A DNA stretch of 64,000 nucleotides from JAEWWD01 sp964440115 (GCA_964440115.1 CAYTPV010000001.1:434001-498000), one strand, 5' to 3'. Shown: positions 7,575 through 16,451, counted from the first letter of the stretch. Program-made: numbers and translations. The notes: generated by a model from the sequence alone, not told the origin.

Positions 7575-7609
7575 TGCAAAAACGACGGAGATATCCGTCG
7601 TTTTTGCAT
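7575..7609 (-). terminator. Terminator of the aspS-gatC/gatA/gatB operon
   Basis: Palindrome tgcaaaaacgacgga-GATA-tccgtcgtttttgca with a T-run in the 3' arm on either strand. It lies 33 bases after the gatB stop. Confidence 0.9.
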
Positions 7610-7642
7610 ATGTATACGTTTCAGGCAAGGGACTCCCTACGC

Positions 7643-9061
7643 TTAAGCTTGCAACTGCTTCTCCACCAGCGCGCGCAGACGCACGGGGTCGGCGCGGCTG
7701 CCCGTCGCTTTCATTACGCTGCCCATAATGGACTGCGCGGCAGCGGCTTTGCCCGCTTGATAATCGGCTACAGCGGCGGGGTTTTCCGCGATGGCGGCCT
7801 GCAAATATTTCCTGAGCTCATTTTCATCGCTGATCTGGCGAAGCCCCAGCCGATCCACAACGATTTCCGGGTCCTCATCCCGTTCCCACAGGGCGCCCAG
7901 CAAGCGCTTGCCCGCGCTGGAATTGATGACGCCCGTGCCTATCAAATCGCATAGTTTCGCCATGTGCTTGGAATCAATAGGCAGTTTATCCTCGCTCTGC
8001 CCGCGCAGGCGGAATACCTCGCCCAACAGGAGGTTTGCAAGCAGCTTGGCTTCCTTGGTGAGCTTGGCGGCGCTTTCGAAATAATCCGCTATGAGCTGTT
8101 CATTGGTTAAAAGCGACGCGTCGTAGGCGGAAAGCCCGTAGCGTTCCATATACTCCACCCTGCGCTGCTCGGGCAGGCGCGGAATTTCGCGCGCAAGCCG
8201 CTCCACGTCTGCACGGGAAAGCTCTACGGCGCACAGGTCAGGATCGGGGAAATAACGGTAATCGTTGGCGTTCTCCTTGCGGCGCATGGAATAGGTTTTG
8301 CCGGTGGCCTGATCAAACCGCCGTGTTTCCTGCACGATGACCTCGCCTTCTTCGATGGCCGCAATCTGCCGTGCCGTCTCATATTCGATGGCGCGGCGGA
8401 CGGAAACGAAAGAGTTGAGGTTTTTGGTTTCCGTACGCGTACCCAATTTATCCGAACCCATGGGCCGGACGGAAAGGTTGACGTCGCAGCGCAAGGAGCC
8501 CTCGTTCATTTTGCAATCGGAGATTCCGGTATACAGTATCGAAGCCCGCAGCTTTTCTAAGAATGCGATGGCCTCGTCTACAGAGCGCATATCCGGCTCT
8601 GAGACAACCTCGATGAGCGGCACGCCGCAGCGGTTGCAATCGAACAGCGTGCCGAGGTTTGCGTCGTGCACCAGCTTGCCCGCGTCCTCCTCAATATGGA
8701 TGCGCGTGATGCCTACGCGTTTTTCGCCCGCCGATGTCTGTATGGAAAGATGACCGTTGGCGCATAACGGCAAGTCGTACTGCGAGATCTGGTACGCCTT
8801 GGGCAGGTCGGGGTATACGTAGTTTTTGCGGTCCAGCTTGGAATAGGTGGCGATTTCACAGTTGGTCGCAACGCCCGCCTTAACAGCATACTCCACCACG
8901 GTACCGTTCAATACCGGCAGAGCGCCCGGCATGCCCATGCAGACCGGACAAATCTGCGTATTGGGCTGCGCACCGAATGTGGTGGGGCAGGAACAGAATA
9001 TTTTGCTTTTGGTTTTTAACTCAATATGGATTTCAAGGCCGATCACCACTTCATACTGCAT
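7643..9061 (-). CDS. gatB: Asp-tRNA(Asn)/Glu-tRNA(Gln) amidotransferase subunit B
   Basis: 472 residues with the GatB N-terminal signature YEVVIGLEIHIEL, zinc-site cysteines (CSCPTTFG and CPVCMGMPG), the HIEEDAGKL motif and the C-terminal YqeY-like tail. GatB binds and phosphorylates the mischarged aminoacyl-tRNA and receives ammonia through a channel from GatA. It is the last gene of an operon with the AspS-GatC fusion and gatA. Start set at ATG (MQYEVV) with ggagg eight bases upstream. Because aspS is in the same operon, Asp-tRNA(Asn) amidation is the likely main job. Glu-tRNA(Gln) amidation by the same enzyme is also possible. Confidence 0.96.
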   Translation of the reverse strand: MQYEVVIGLEIHIELKTKSKIFCSCPTTFGAQPNTQICPVCMGMPGALPVLNGTVVEYAVKAGVATNCEIATYSKLDRKNYVYPDLPKAYQISQYDLPLCANGHLSIQTSAGEKRVGITRIHIEEDAGKLVHDANLGTLFDCNRCGVPLIEVVSEPDMRSVDEAIAFLEKLRASILYTGISDCKMNEGSLRCDVNLSVRPMGSDKLGTRTETKNLNSFVSVRRAIEYETARQIAAIEEGEVIVQETRRFDQATGKTYSMRRKENANDYRYFPDPDLCAVELSRADVERLAREIPRLPEQRRVEYMERYGLSAYDASLLTNEQLIADYFESAAKLTKEAKLLANLLLGEVFRLRGQSEDKLPIDSKHMAKLCDLIGTGVINSSAGKRLLGALWERDEDPEIVVDRLGLRQISDENELRKYLQAAIAENPAAVADYQAGKAAAAQSIMGSVMKATGSRADPVRLRALVEKQLQA

Positions 9062-9120
9062 GGCCGTTTCCTCCAATCAAATATATAGCCTGATTGCGTC
9101 TGGGAGCATTTTTTTGTGTG

Positions 9121-10602
9121 TCACGCATGACCATTGCCTCCAAACGCTTGCTTTGTCATGTGATACGCGCCGCATTCGCGCTCGTACGCCGTGCCCAGCG
9201 CGAACAGCGACCGTTCGTCGTACGCCGCGCCTATCAATTGCATGCCGACGGGCATTCCGCCGCTTTCTCCGCAGGGCAGCGACAGAGCGGGCAGTCCCGC
9301 GATATTCACGGGCACCGTGCAGATATCGCCTGCGTACATTTCGAGCGGATCGGCCGTTTTCTCGCCTATTTTATAAGCCACCGTAGGCGCAACGGGCGAA
9401 AGCACGGCGTCGTGCGTTTGAAACACCTCGCTGAACGCCCGGGAAATGAGCGTGCGCACCTGCAGCGCTTTTTTGTAATACGCGTCGTAATAGCCCGCCG
9501 AAAGCGCGAATGTGCCGAGCAGTATACGTCGTTTGACCTCCGCGCCGAAGCCCTCGCTGCGCGAGCGCAGATACAGTTCTTCAAGCGTATCGCAGTCCTT
9601 GGCTCTGTATCCGTAGCGCACGCCGTCGAACCGGCCGAGGTTGGAGGAAGCTTCCGCGCTTGAAAGGATATAGTACGCAGGGAGAGCGTAGGCAAGCGTG
9701 GGCATATCCATCTCGTCCACCTGTGCGCCCATGCTTTCGAATTTCTTTGCGGCTGAGAGTATGGCTTTGCGCACGCCGGATTCAATGCCCTCGCCCATCA
9801 GCTCGCGCGGCAGCGCGATGCGCTTGCCCTTCACATCCGTGTTGAGCGCAGAGGTAAAGTCCGCCGTCAAATTGGGGACGGAGGTGGAATCCTGCGCATC
9901 GTATCCGCAGATAGCCTCCATGACCAGCGCGCTGTCCTCTACTGTTTTGGTAAGAGGCCCGATCTGATCGAGCGACGATGCGAACGCCACAAGACCGTAG
10001 CGCGATACGCGCCCGTAAGTGGGCTTCATGCCCACTACGCCGCAGAACGCGGCAGGTTGGCGAACGGAACCGCCCGTATCCGAGCCAAGCGCAAACGCCG
10101 CCTCGTCCGCCGCAACCGCCGCGGCGGAGCCGCCGGAGCTTCCGCCCGGCACGCGGGATAAATCGCGCGGGTTGCGCGTGACTTGCACGGAGGAATTTTC
10201 GGTGCTTGAACCCATGGCGAACTCATCGAGATTCGCCTTCCCGAGGAACACACAGCCTTTCTGTTCCAGCTTTTTCACCGCAGTTGCGTCGTAGGGCGAC
10301 ACAAAATTGTGCAGTATGCGCGAGGCGCAGGTGGTTTTGCCCCAGGTCGTGCACAGGTTATCCTTCAACGCGGCGGGCACGCCCGCAAGCATTGGAAGAG
10401 CCTCTCCCGCCGCCCTGCGGCGATCGATTTCTTCTGCCTGTGAAAGTGCCTGATCCGCTGCGACCGAAAGGTACGCCTGCACATCCTGATCGACGGCTTC
10501 TATTCGCTCGATATACGCCGCAGCGGCCTCGCGGGCGCTCAATTCTTTTTTCTGCAGCGCGGCGCCAAGGGCGGCCGCGCTCATGCGCGTAATTTTCTCC
10601 AT
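9121..10602 (-). CDS. gatA: Asp-tRNA(Asn)/Glu-tRNA(Gln) amidotransferase subunit A
   Basis: A 493-residue amidase-signature enzyme that hydrolyses glutamine and passes ammonia to GatB. The Ser-cisSer-Lys triad region is visible: catalytic lysine in ALKDNLCTTWGKTTCAS and the serine-rich signature PGGSSGGSAAAVAA. It starts 14 bases after the AspS-GatC stop with ribosome binding site gggagggg. The GatA, GatB and fused GatC subunits together make a complete GatCAB enzyme. Confidence 0.96.
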   Translation of the reverse strand: MEKITRMSAAALGAALQKKELSAREAAAAYIERIEAVDQDVQAYLSVAADQALSQAEEIDRRRAAGEALPMLAGVPAALKDNLCTTWGKTTCASRILHNFVSPYDATAVKKLEQKGCVFLGKANLDEFAMGSSTENSSVQVTRNPRDLSRVPGGSSGGSAAAVAADEAAFALGSDTGGSVRQPAAFCGVVGMKPTYGRVSRYGLVAFASSLDQIGPLTKTVEDSALVMEAICGYDAQDSTSVPNLTADFTSALNTDVKGKRIALPRELMGEGIESGVRKAILSAAKKFESMGAQVDEMDMPTLAYALPAYYILSSAEASSNLGRFDGVRYGYRAKDCDTLEELYLRSRSEGFGAEVKRRILLGTFALSAGYYDAYYKKALQVRTLISRAFSEVFQTHDAVLSPVAPTVAYKIGEKTADPLEMYAGDICTVPVNIAGLPALSLPCGESGGMPVGMQLIGAAYDERSLFALGTAYERECGAYHMTKQAFGGNGHA

Positions 10603-10616
10603 GCGCTTCCCCTCCC

Positions 10617-12710
10617 TTACTCGATTGCCCCGGGCACGCGGATGTAATCCCCATGCCTGTCGGGCACGTTTTTCAAAAGCGCGTCGCGATCGACCGCATG
10701 CACCTCATCCTTGCGGAAAACATTTTTGAGCGGCGCGACATGCGCGGTGGCGGGTATGCCGGAGGTATCCAGCCCGTCGAGCTGGCCCGCGAACGCGATG
10801 ATGGAGGAAAGCTCCTGCTTCATGGCGGAAAGCTCCTGCCCGGAAAGCTCCAGACTTGCAAGCTGCGCCACATAGCCGACATCCCACGTATCCGCAGCCT
10901 GCTTCTGCTTGGCTGCGGCAGCGGGTTCTTTGGCGCTCTGTTCCGGCACGTCGCCCGTGAGCAGGTGCAATTCCTTAAGTTGTATGTCGTCCACAATATC
11001 CGGCGCGCTGGTCATGAGGCAGCGCGCATCCTTTGTTTTGGGGAAGGCGGTAATATCACGAAGCGACTCCGCGCCCATAAGCAGCATGACCAGACGGTCA
11101 AGGCCGAACGCGAACCCCGCATGCGGCGGCGTGCCGTAACGGAAAGCGCGAATGAAATAACCAAACCGGCGCTGCGCATCTTCTTCACTAAAGCCCAGCG
11201 CGCGGAACATCTCCGCCTGCGCGTCAGCACGGTGGATACGCACGCTGCCGCTGCCCAGTTCCACACCGTTCAGTACGATATCGTACGCCTGCGCACGCAC
11301 GCGGCCGGGATTGGAAAACAGATAGGGCATATCTTCCTCATACGGCATGGTGAACGGATGATGCATGGCTACCCAGCGTTTTTCTTCCTCGGAATACTCG
11401 AACTCCGGAAAATCCGTAACGACGAGGAATGCATATTCGTTTTTATCGCGCAGATTGAACATATCCCCAAGTTCCAGACGAAGCCCGCCCAGCGTGCGGC
11501 GCACAGTGGAAAGCTTATCGGCACAGAAGAGTATGAAATCGCCCGGCTTTGCACCCATGCGCTCGATCAATGCGTTCCAGACATCGTCCGAGAAATACTT
11601 AGGCAGTATGGAGTTGATGGTGCCGTCCTCACGCAGCAGTATCCACGCCATGCCCTTCGCGCCGTAGCTCATGGCGCGGGCGGTCAGCTGCTCGATTTCC
11701 GTTTTTGAAAAACGCGCCCCGCCCTTTACATTGATGGCGCGCACCACAGCGCCCTTCTGGGCGGCCTGCGTAAACACGGCAAACGAGCTTTGCGCCGCAA
11801 TATCGGTAATGTCTACAATAGGCATACCGAAGCGGATATCCGGCTTGTCGCTGCCGTAGGTATCCATGGCCTGTGTCCATGTCATGCGCGGGAAGGCTTC
11901 TTTGATATCGACGTCCTTTACCACCCGCATGATGTGCTTGAACAGCTTTTCGAGGTGTACGAGTACATCCTCCTGCGTCACAAAGGAAAGCTCCATATCA
12001 AGCTGCGTGAATTCAGGCTGACGGTCCGCGCGCAAATCCTCGTCGCGGAAGCAGCGTGCAACCTGATAATACCGATCCAGTCCGCCCACCATCAAGAGCT
12101 GCTTGAACTGCTGAGGGCTCTGCGGCAGCGCATAGAACGTGCCGGGGTGCACGCGGCTGGGTACCAGATAATCGCGCGCGCCTTCGGGCGTGCTTTTGGT
12201 GAGTATGGGCGTTTCCACATCCACAAAGCCGTCCGCATCCAGATAATCGCGCGCGGCTTTGACGACCTTGTGCCGAAAGCGCAGCGCTTCCTGCATGGCG
12301 GGACGGCGAATATCCAAAAAGCGGAACTCCATGCGCAGCTCTTCGCGTACGCGAGCGCCTTCATCGAGTTGGAACGGGAGAGGGTCCGCCTCGCTTAAAA
12401 GAGAAAGCTTATCCGCAGCAAGCTCTATGGTGCCGGTTTCGAGCTTGGGGTTATACGTTTCCTCGTCGCGGATGCGAAGCTTTCCTTCAAACTGCATGAC
12501 GGATTCAAGCTTAACGCCCTCGGCGGCGGCAAATTCCGCAGCGCTTAAAAGCCCGGCGTTGCAAACCACCTGCAGCGTGCCTTTGCAATCCCTCAAATCA
12601 AGGAATATGACGCCGCCCATATCGCGCTTGTGGCAGACCCAGCCGCACACCGTGACCCGTTCCCCTACCTGCGCTTCGCGCAGCGCGCCGCAATACGCAG
12701 TCCTGTACAT
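10617..12710 (-). CDS. aspS-gatC: Aspartyl-tRNA synthetase fused to GatC
   Basis: One 697-residue frame joins two proteins. Residues 1 to about 588 are a bacterial-type class II AspRS: OB fold with VTVCGWVCHKRDMGGVIF, motif 2 loop region QSPQQFKQLLMVGG, the bacterial GAD insertion, and motif 3 FAFGLDRLVML. After a linker rich in Ala, Lys and Gln (about 589-606), the last 91 residues are GatC: VAQLASLELSGQELSAM, then LDTSGIPATAHVAPL and the PDRHGDYIRVP end. Tethering GatC, the scaffold between GatA and GatB, to AspRS would give a covalent start for an Asn transamidosome. The AspRS is probably non-discriminating. Start at ATG (MYRTAYCG) with gggagg upstream; the in-frame sequence before it lies in the T-box leader. 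Confidence 0.95.
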   Translation of the reverse strand: MYRTAYCGALREAQVGERVTVCGWVCHKRDMGGVIFLDLRDCKGTLQVVCNAGLLSAAEFAAAEGVKLESVMQFEGKLRIRDEETYNPKLETGTIELAADKLSLLSEADPLPFQLDEGARVREELRMEFRFLDIRRPAMQEALRFRHKVVKAARDYLDADGFVDVETPILTKSTPEGARDYLVPSRVHPGTFYALPQSPQQFKQLLMVGGLDRYYQVARCFRDEDLRADRQPEFTQLDMELSFVTQEDVLVHLEKLFKHIMRVVKDVDIKEAFPRMTWTQAMDTYGSDKPDIRFGMPIVDITDIAAQSSFAVFTQAAQKGAVVRAINVKGGARFSKTEIEQLTARAMSYGAKGMAWILLREDGTINSILPKYFSDDVWNALIERMGAKPGDFILFCADKLSTVRRTLGGLRLELGDMFNLRDKNEYAFLVVTDFPEFEYSEEEKRWVAMHHPFTMPYEEDMPYLFSNPGRVRAQAYDIVLNGVELGSGSVRIHRADAQAEMFRALGFSEEDAQRRFGYFIRAFRYGTPPHAGFAFGLDRLVMLLMGAESLRDITAFPKTKDARCLMTSAPDIVDDIQLKELHLLTGDVPEQSAKEPAAAAKQKQAADTWDVGYVAQLASLELSGQELSAMKQELSSIIAFAGQLDGLDTSGIPATAHVAPLKNVFRKDEVHAVDRDALLKNVPDRHGDYIRVPGAIE

Positions 12711-12761
12711 ATTGCTCCTCCCTTCGTCATAAAAGACGTAAAATTCAGCCCATTTTGGGTA

Positions 12762-12804
12762 AATAAAAACAGCCCTTCCTCCCTGTTTTGGGACGAAAGG
12801 CTGT
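12762..12804 (-). terminator. T-box terminator hairpin
   Basis: ACAGCCTTTCGTCCC pairs with GGGAGGAAGGGCTGT on the transcript, followed by TTTTATTT. It competes with the antiterminator that contains the T-box sequence. Confidence 0.9.
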
Positions 12805-13045
12805 GCCTTACGCGGTACCACCCAATGTGACGCAAATGCGCCCGCTCAAATAACGACGGCCAACTTACGGCATATCGTTTCCGGCAGTAACGGGCCGGGC
12901 GCGTCTGAGCCTACTCGCAAAAGCTTTCGGTCAGCGACTCTGAGCTGTTCTTCCTCCGCGAAGTCCGTGCCGCACTTGCACCTGTGTGCGGCTCTCTGTA
13001 ACATCCCGCGCGGGCTACTCGTCTCTTCATCGTCGTTTTAGGATA
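12762..13045 (-). ncRNA. T-box leader of the AspS-GatC/GatA/GatB operon, probably Asn (possibly also Glu) specific
   Basis: On the minus strand the canonical T-box sequence TGGGTGGTACCGCG lies at 12811-12824, followed by a strong terminator (12762-12804). Upstream is a long Stem I with the AGAGA-type motif near 12992-12996 and an apical stem GCCGCAC/GTGCGGC (complement of 12969-12975 and 12986-12992). A base pairing of CGAC with GTCG closes Stem I. The loop strand before it reads GAAGAACAG, so the specifier is likely AAC (Asn). The same loop holds the overlapping codons GAA and AAC within GAAC (complement of 12947-12950). The variable base after TGG is U, which would pair with A73 or wobble with G73. 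The T-box class is certain. The codon assignment is by eye. Confidence 0.93.
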
Positions 13046-13059
13046 CATAGTATTCTCGT

Positions 13060-13089
13060 AGTATAGACCTCGCTATACGCGGTTGTCAA
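13060..13089 (-). promoter_or_regulatory. Promoter of the T-box/aspS operon
   Basis: TTGACA (complement of 13084-13089), 18-base spacer, TATACT (complement of 13060-13065). It lies just upstream of the start of Stem I. Confidence 0.82.
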
Positions 13090-13138
13090 TATATTTGGAG
13101 ACGATTTTAAACAGCTTATTTTTGGGCATTTTGCGCCC

Positions 13139-13747
13139 TCAAAATTGAACGCCGGCCTCATAAAGCGCCGCGCGGAGTCGACCGATATCGCGCCGGTAAA
13201 CAAAGCCACGCATGCCGCAGTAATCCGCCGCCTCAATGTTGAGTGCCATATCGTCAATGAAGAAGCAATTCTCCGGCTCAAGATTGAATTTGTCAAACAG
13301 CAGCCAGAATATGGCAGGGTCCGGCTTTAATAGCTCCACGTCGCAGGAAACGAGCAAGCCATCCATCAGTTCAACAGAAGGAATGCGCTTTTTATAATCA
13401 TAGAACCGTTTGCTGGCGTTGGAAAGAAGGTATACGCCAAGCCCTGCGCGCTTGCAGTCGAGTATAAGCTTTGTAATATCCTGATCCGACTCGGAGCCTT
13501 CAAATATATTGTTGAACACATGCTCCATAGCGTTATGCAGCCGGACCGGAAGGTTCTTCGCTATACGGCGCTTCACTTCATCCTCTTCAAGCGTGCCGCG
13601 GTCGAACATAATCCACTCGCGCGAGAAAAACACCTCGTGCCGGAACAAAAAACGATCTTCCTCCGGTACGCCGGCGTTCACCATCATGACATCCGGTTCA
13701 AAGGGGATGAGCACATTGCCCATATCGAATATGACGCTGCGTATCAA
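13139..13747 (-). CDS. HAD-superfamily hydrolase, tandem copy 1
   Basis: 202 residues with HAD motif I FDMGNVLIPF, motif II SNAS, motif III region LLKPDP and motif IV FFIDDMALNIEAA. This resembles the YihX/epoxide-hydrolase-type subfamily of phosphatases. Motif I has Asp-Met-Gly-Asn, so the second Asp of the usual DxD is Asn/Gly. This is common in that subfamily but reduces certainty about phosphatase activity. A TTG start is chosen because aaggagg stands seven bases before it and because the next gene, a paralogue, gives exactly the same length (202) with an equivalent TTG. Substrate unknown. Confidence 0.82.
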   Translation of the reverse strand: MIRSVIFDMGNVLIPFEPDVMMVNAGVPEEDRFLFRHEVFFSREWIMFDRGTLEEDEVKRRIAKNLPVRLHNAMEHVFNNIFEGSESDQDITKLILDCKRAGLGVYLLSNASKRFYDYKKRIPSVELMDGLLVSCDVELLKPDPAIFWLLFDKFNLEPENCFFIDDMALNIEAADYCGMRGFVYRRDIGRLRAALYEAGVQF

Positions 13748-13792
13748 TCCGCCGCCTCCTTTTTCTTGCACCGAAAATACCAACCGTTGGCC

Positions 13793-14401
13793 CTATACCC
13801 TGATGCCCGCCTTGCGCATGCTGCTGCGCAGCCGCTCCACGTTGCGGCGGAACACGAACCCCCGCATGCCGCAGTATTCGGCAGCCTCCACATTGGATGG
13901 CACATCGTCTATAAAGAAGCAGGTTTCGGGTTTGATGCCGAACCGCTCAAAAAACAGGTTGTATATCGCGGGGTCTGGCTTGAGCAGCTTGACTTCGCAC
14001 GAAACGAACACGCCGTCCATTAGCGAAATGGCCGGGATCATATGCTGTTTCTCATAAAACCGCGTACTCGCGTTGGAAAGCAGGTAGGTCTGATAGCCCG
14101 CGTTCTGGCATTCGTTCACCAGATCATACATCTCTAAAAAAGGGTTGGTGCCTTCGTACACATGCTCTATGAAATACCCCACGCAGTTATGCAGATGTTC
14201 CGGCAAATTCTCGCATATACGCCGTATGGCTTCTTCTTCTTCCATGGTCCCGCGATCCATCGCCTGCCACTCCTGCGAATGCACGACCTCCATCCTGAAC
14301 AGTTCATAATCCTCTTCCGGCACGCCGGCGTTCTGCATCATGAATTTGGTTTCAAACGGAATGAGCGTATTGCTCATGTCAAACACGATGTTGTGAATCA
14401 A
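13793..14401 (-). CDS. HAD-superfamily hydrolase, tandem copy 2
   Basis: A paralogue of the next gene downstream. It is the same length when begun at the matching TTG, with motif I FDMSNTLIPF, SNAS, LLKPDP and FFIDDVPSNVEAA. The two align throughout (for example NAGVPEED, RGT-EEEE, NCVGYFIEHVYEG against NAMEHVFNNIFEG) and are 45 bases apart, so they arose by tandem duplication and probably form one transcript. Motif I has Ser where copy 1 has Gly. Divergence of the two suggests different substrates. The promoter is clear at 14468-14496. Substrate unknown. Confidence 0.82.
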   Translation of the reverse strand: MIHNIVFDMSNTLIPFETKFMMQNAGVPEEDYELFRMEVVHSQEWQAMDRGTMEEEEAIRRICENLPEHLHNCVGYFIEHVYEGTNPFLEMYDLVNECQNAGYQTYLLSNASTRFYEKQHMIPAISLMDGVFVSCEVKLLKPDPAIYNLFFERFGIKPETCFFIDDVPSNVEAAEYCGMRGFVFRRNVERLRSSMRKAGIRV

Positions 14402-14467
14402 ATCTGCTACCCCTCTTGTATTGTTCCTGCCGTATTCTGTGAAACCCATATATACGGCAACGCATGG

Positions 14468-14496
14468 AGTATACCCCATAAATCGTCACGGCGCAA
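14468..14496 (-). promoter_or_regulatory. Promoter of the HAD gene pair
   Basis: TTGCGC (complement of 14491-14496), 17-base spacer, TATACT (complement of 14468-14473). Confidence 0.65.
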
Positions 14497-14575
14497 TACG
14501 CGCGCAGCTGCCAAAAACAACCGCATGCCGGCTTCCCGCAGCCGCGGATAGTGCTGCGGGTGCGGGCCTTTTTCC

Positions 14576-14604
14576 TTGCGCGGGCAGGCAAATCCGGCTA
14601 TAAT
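14576..14604 (+). promoter_or_regulatory. Promoter of trpS
   Basis: TTGCGC at 14576-14581, 17-base spacer, TATAAT at 14599-14604. The leader to the start codon is under 50 bases, leaving no room for a T-box. Confidence 0.7.
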
Positions 14605-14650
14605 GGTTGTGCGCATACGCGCATCTCTTGTATTTGGAGGGGGAACGGAT

Positions 14651-15652
14651 ATGGCCGAAAAGAAACGGGTATTCAGCGGAATTCAGCCGTCCGGCGGCTT
14701 AACGCTGGGCAATTACATAGGCGCCCTTCGCAACTGGGCAAAAATGCAGGAGGATTACGAAGCCTATTACTGCGTGGTGGATCTGCACGCCATCACCGTA
14801 CGGCAGGACCCGGAGGACTTGCGGCGCAGAGCCATCGAAACAATGGCGCTGCTGATTGCCTGCGGCATCAGCCCCGAAACTTCCACCGTATTCATACAGT
14901 CCCACGTCAGTGCGCACGTGGAGCTTGCGTGGGTATTATCCTGCAACACGTATATGGGCGAGCTTTCCCGCATGACGCAGTTCAAGGATAAATCCGCCCG
15001 CCATTCCGACAATGTCAACGCGGGCCTGTTCACCTATCCGGTGCTCATGGCGTCGGACATTCTGCTCTATCAGGCGCACTTCGTGCCGGTGGGCGCGGAT
15101 CAAAAGCAGCACGTAGAGCTTACGCGCGACGTCGCCCTGCGCTTTAACAAGGCGTACGGCGAAACCTTCACCGTGCCCGAGCCGTATATCCCGCAGGTCG
15201 GCGGCAGAATTATGAGCCTGCAGGACCCGACCAAAAAGATGAGCAAATCCGACGATAACCCCAACGCCTACATCGCGCTCTTAGACAGCCCCGACGTCAT
15301 CGTCAAGAAGTTCAAGCGCGCCGTGACGGACAGCGAAAACTGCATCGCATACGATGAGGAACGCCCGGGCGTTTCGAACCTTCTGGCCATTTACTGCACT
15401 TGCACGGGCAAGGATATGGAAACAGCGGTGAACGAGCTTACGGGCAAGGGATACGGCGGGTTGAAGGCCGCAGCGGCAGATGCCGCGATCGCTGTGTTGG
15501 AACCGCTGCAGAAGAAATATTTCCACGTGCTCGAAGAACGCACTTACCTCAACGACTGCATACGCGCGGGCGCAACCAAGGCTGCATCCGTAGCCGAAAA
15601 AACGCTGCGGGACGCGTACCAGAAAGTCGGATTCAATTCCTTCTCGTTATAG
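14651..15652 (+). CDS. trpS: Tryptophanyl-tRNA synthetase
   Basis: A 333-residue class I synthetase. The HIGH-equivalent is TLGNYIGAL preceded by SGIQPSGGL, and the KMSKS loop is KKMSKSDDNP. Trp-pocket segments include VGADQKQHVELTRDVA. It charges tRNA(Trp). The ATG is chosen because ggaggggg lies eight bases before it and homology begins there (MAEKKRVFSG). An earlier in-frame codon would overlap the promoter. It is a single-gene transcript with its own promoter and terminator. Confidence 0.96.
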   Translation: MAEKKRVFSGIQPSGGLTLGNYIGALRNWAKMQEDYEAYYCVVDLHAITVRQDPEDLRRRAIETMALLIACGISPETSTVFIQSHVSAHVELAWVLSCNTYMGELSRMTQFKDKSARHSDNVNAGLFTYPVLMASDILLYQAHFVPVGADQKQHVELTRDVALRFNKAYGETFTVPEPYIPQVGGRIMSLQDPTKKMSKSDDNPNAYIALLDSPDVIVKKFKRAVTDSENCIAYDEERPGVSNLLAIYCTCTGKDMETAVNELTGKGYGGLKAAAADAAIAVLEPLQKKYFHVLEERTYLNDCIRAGATKAASVAEKTLRDAYQKVGFNSFSL

Positions 15653-15671
15653 GTCAAACATTGCGAAATTC

Positions 15672-15699
15672 AAAAGCGGCCCAATGGGCCGCTTTTTTT
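15672..15699 (+). terminator. Terminator of trpS
   Basis: aaagcggccc-AAT-gggccgcttt followed by more T, 20 bases after the stop. Confidence 0.93.
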
Positions 15700-15754
15700 G
15701 CCATAATTTATGCTACACGATACAGAAACTCCTTAAGCTTGGCTATGCGGGAAA

Positions 15755-16297
15755 TCAACCTGCCGTCAGTTCTGCAAACAGCGCCAGAAACTCTTGCTTT
15801 ACCGCCCCAAACGCCCGCTCCGAATAATCCGGCTCGCTGAAAAGAACTGGCGTCTCTTTAAACAGCGTTTCCCCCAGCAGATGCACGAATTCATGATACA
15901 AAAGGGCGTCGTCAATCTCTGCAATCGCCGGGTGCTCCCCCGCCGCGCCGAATTTCAGATAAATCATATCCTGCAGCCGCTTTTCAATTTCCACATACTG
16001 CGGCAGAAATCGTTTGACGGGCCTTGTCACGTCGCTCATGTACGCTTCGCTCGCGTCATGAAGCAAACAGGCAAGCTGCACCTCGCGGGAAAGCCCCCTT
16101 GCTTTTGCCTCCAGCGCGCAGTTGATACAATGCTGCGCGACGGAATAGAAGCTGTTAAAATGCCCGTTCGCCCTGCACAGGTAGCAGAGCGCGTGCGCGA
16201 TATCCTTGATATGGATATCCGCCTCTATGGGTTCCTGCGGCGTAAAGCGCACATGGGAATTCGTTGTAATGCAGTTTACCGAAAGCATTCTTTCCAT
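15755..16297 (-). CDS. HD-domain phosphohydrolase (YfbR-like)
   Basis: 180 residues with the HD-superfamily metal motifs: first His in SVAQHC, the HD pair in LLHDASEAYMSDV, and a later Asp in EIDDALL. The opening FTPQEPIEADIHIKDIAHAL and overall length fit the small HD hydrolases of the YfbR/COG1896 type, some of which dephosphorylate deoxynucleoside monophosphates. Substrate here is inference. No strong ribosome binding site precedes the ATG, and a second ATG four codons in is possible. The gene stands alone between trpS and the regulator. Confidence 0.8.
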   Translation of the reverse strand: MERMLSVNCITTNSHVRFTPQEPIEADIHIKDIAHALCYLCRANGHFNSFYSVAQHCINCALEAKARGLSREVQLACLLHDASEAYMSDVTRPVKRFLPQYVEIEKRLQDMIYLKFGAAGEHPAIAEIDDALLYHEFVHLLGETLFKETPVLFSEPDYSERAFGAVKQEFLALFAELTAG

Positions 16298-16386
16298 TGA
16301 GTATTGACCTCATCTGTATCCATGCCATGTAATCCGTATATCATATCATATTTTCGTATGCTTTTCTTAAGCTTTCAAGCCAAACG

Positions 16387-16410
16387 AAGCCCCGCGTTTT
16401 CGCGGGGCTT
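16387..16410. terminator. Hairpin after the winged-helix regulator gene
   Basis: aagccccgcg-TTTT-cgcggggctt, a perfect 10-bp stem 42 bases past the stop. The T-tract on the minus strand is weak. Confidence 0.55.
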
Positions 16411-16451
16411 CAGATGGAGAGATATCATAAAGTTCGCAGCCCGAGCGGAGC

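Noticed and set aside
14535..14573. Terminator upstream of trpS
   Set aside because: cccgcagc/gctgcggg is followed by T only after eight further bases, and there is no plus-strand gene upstream for it to end.
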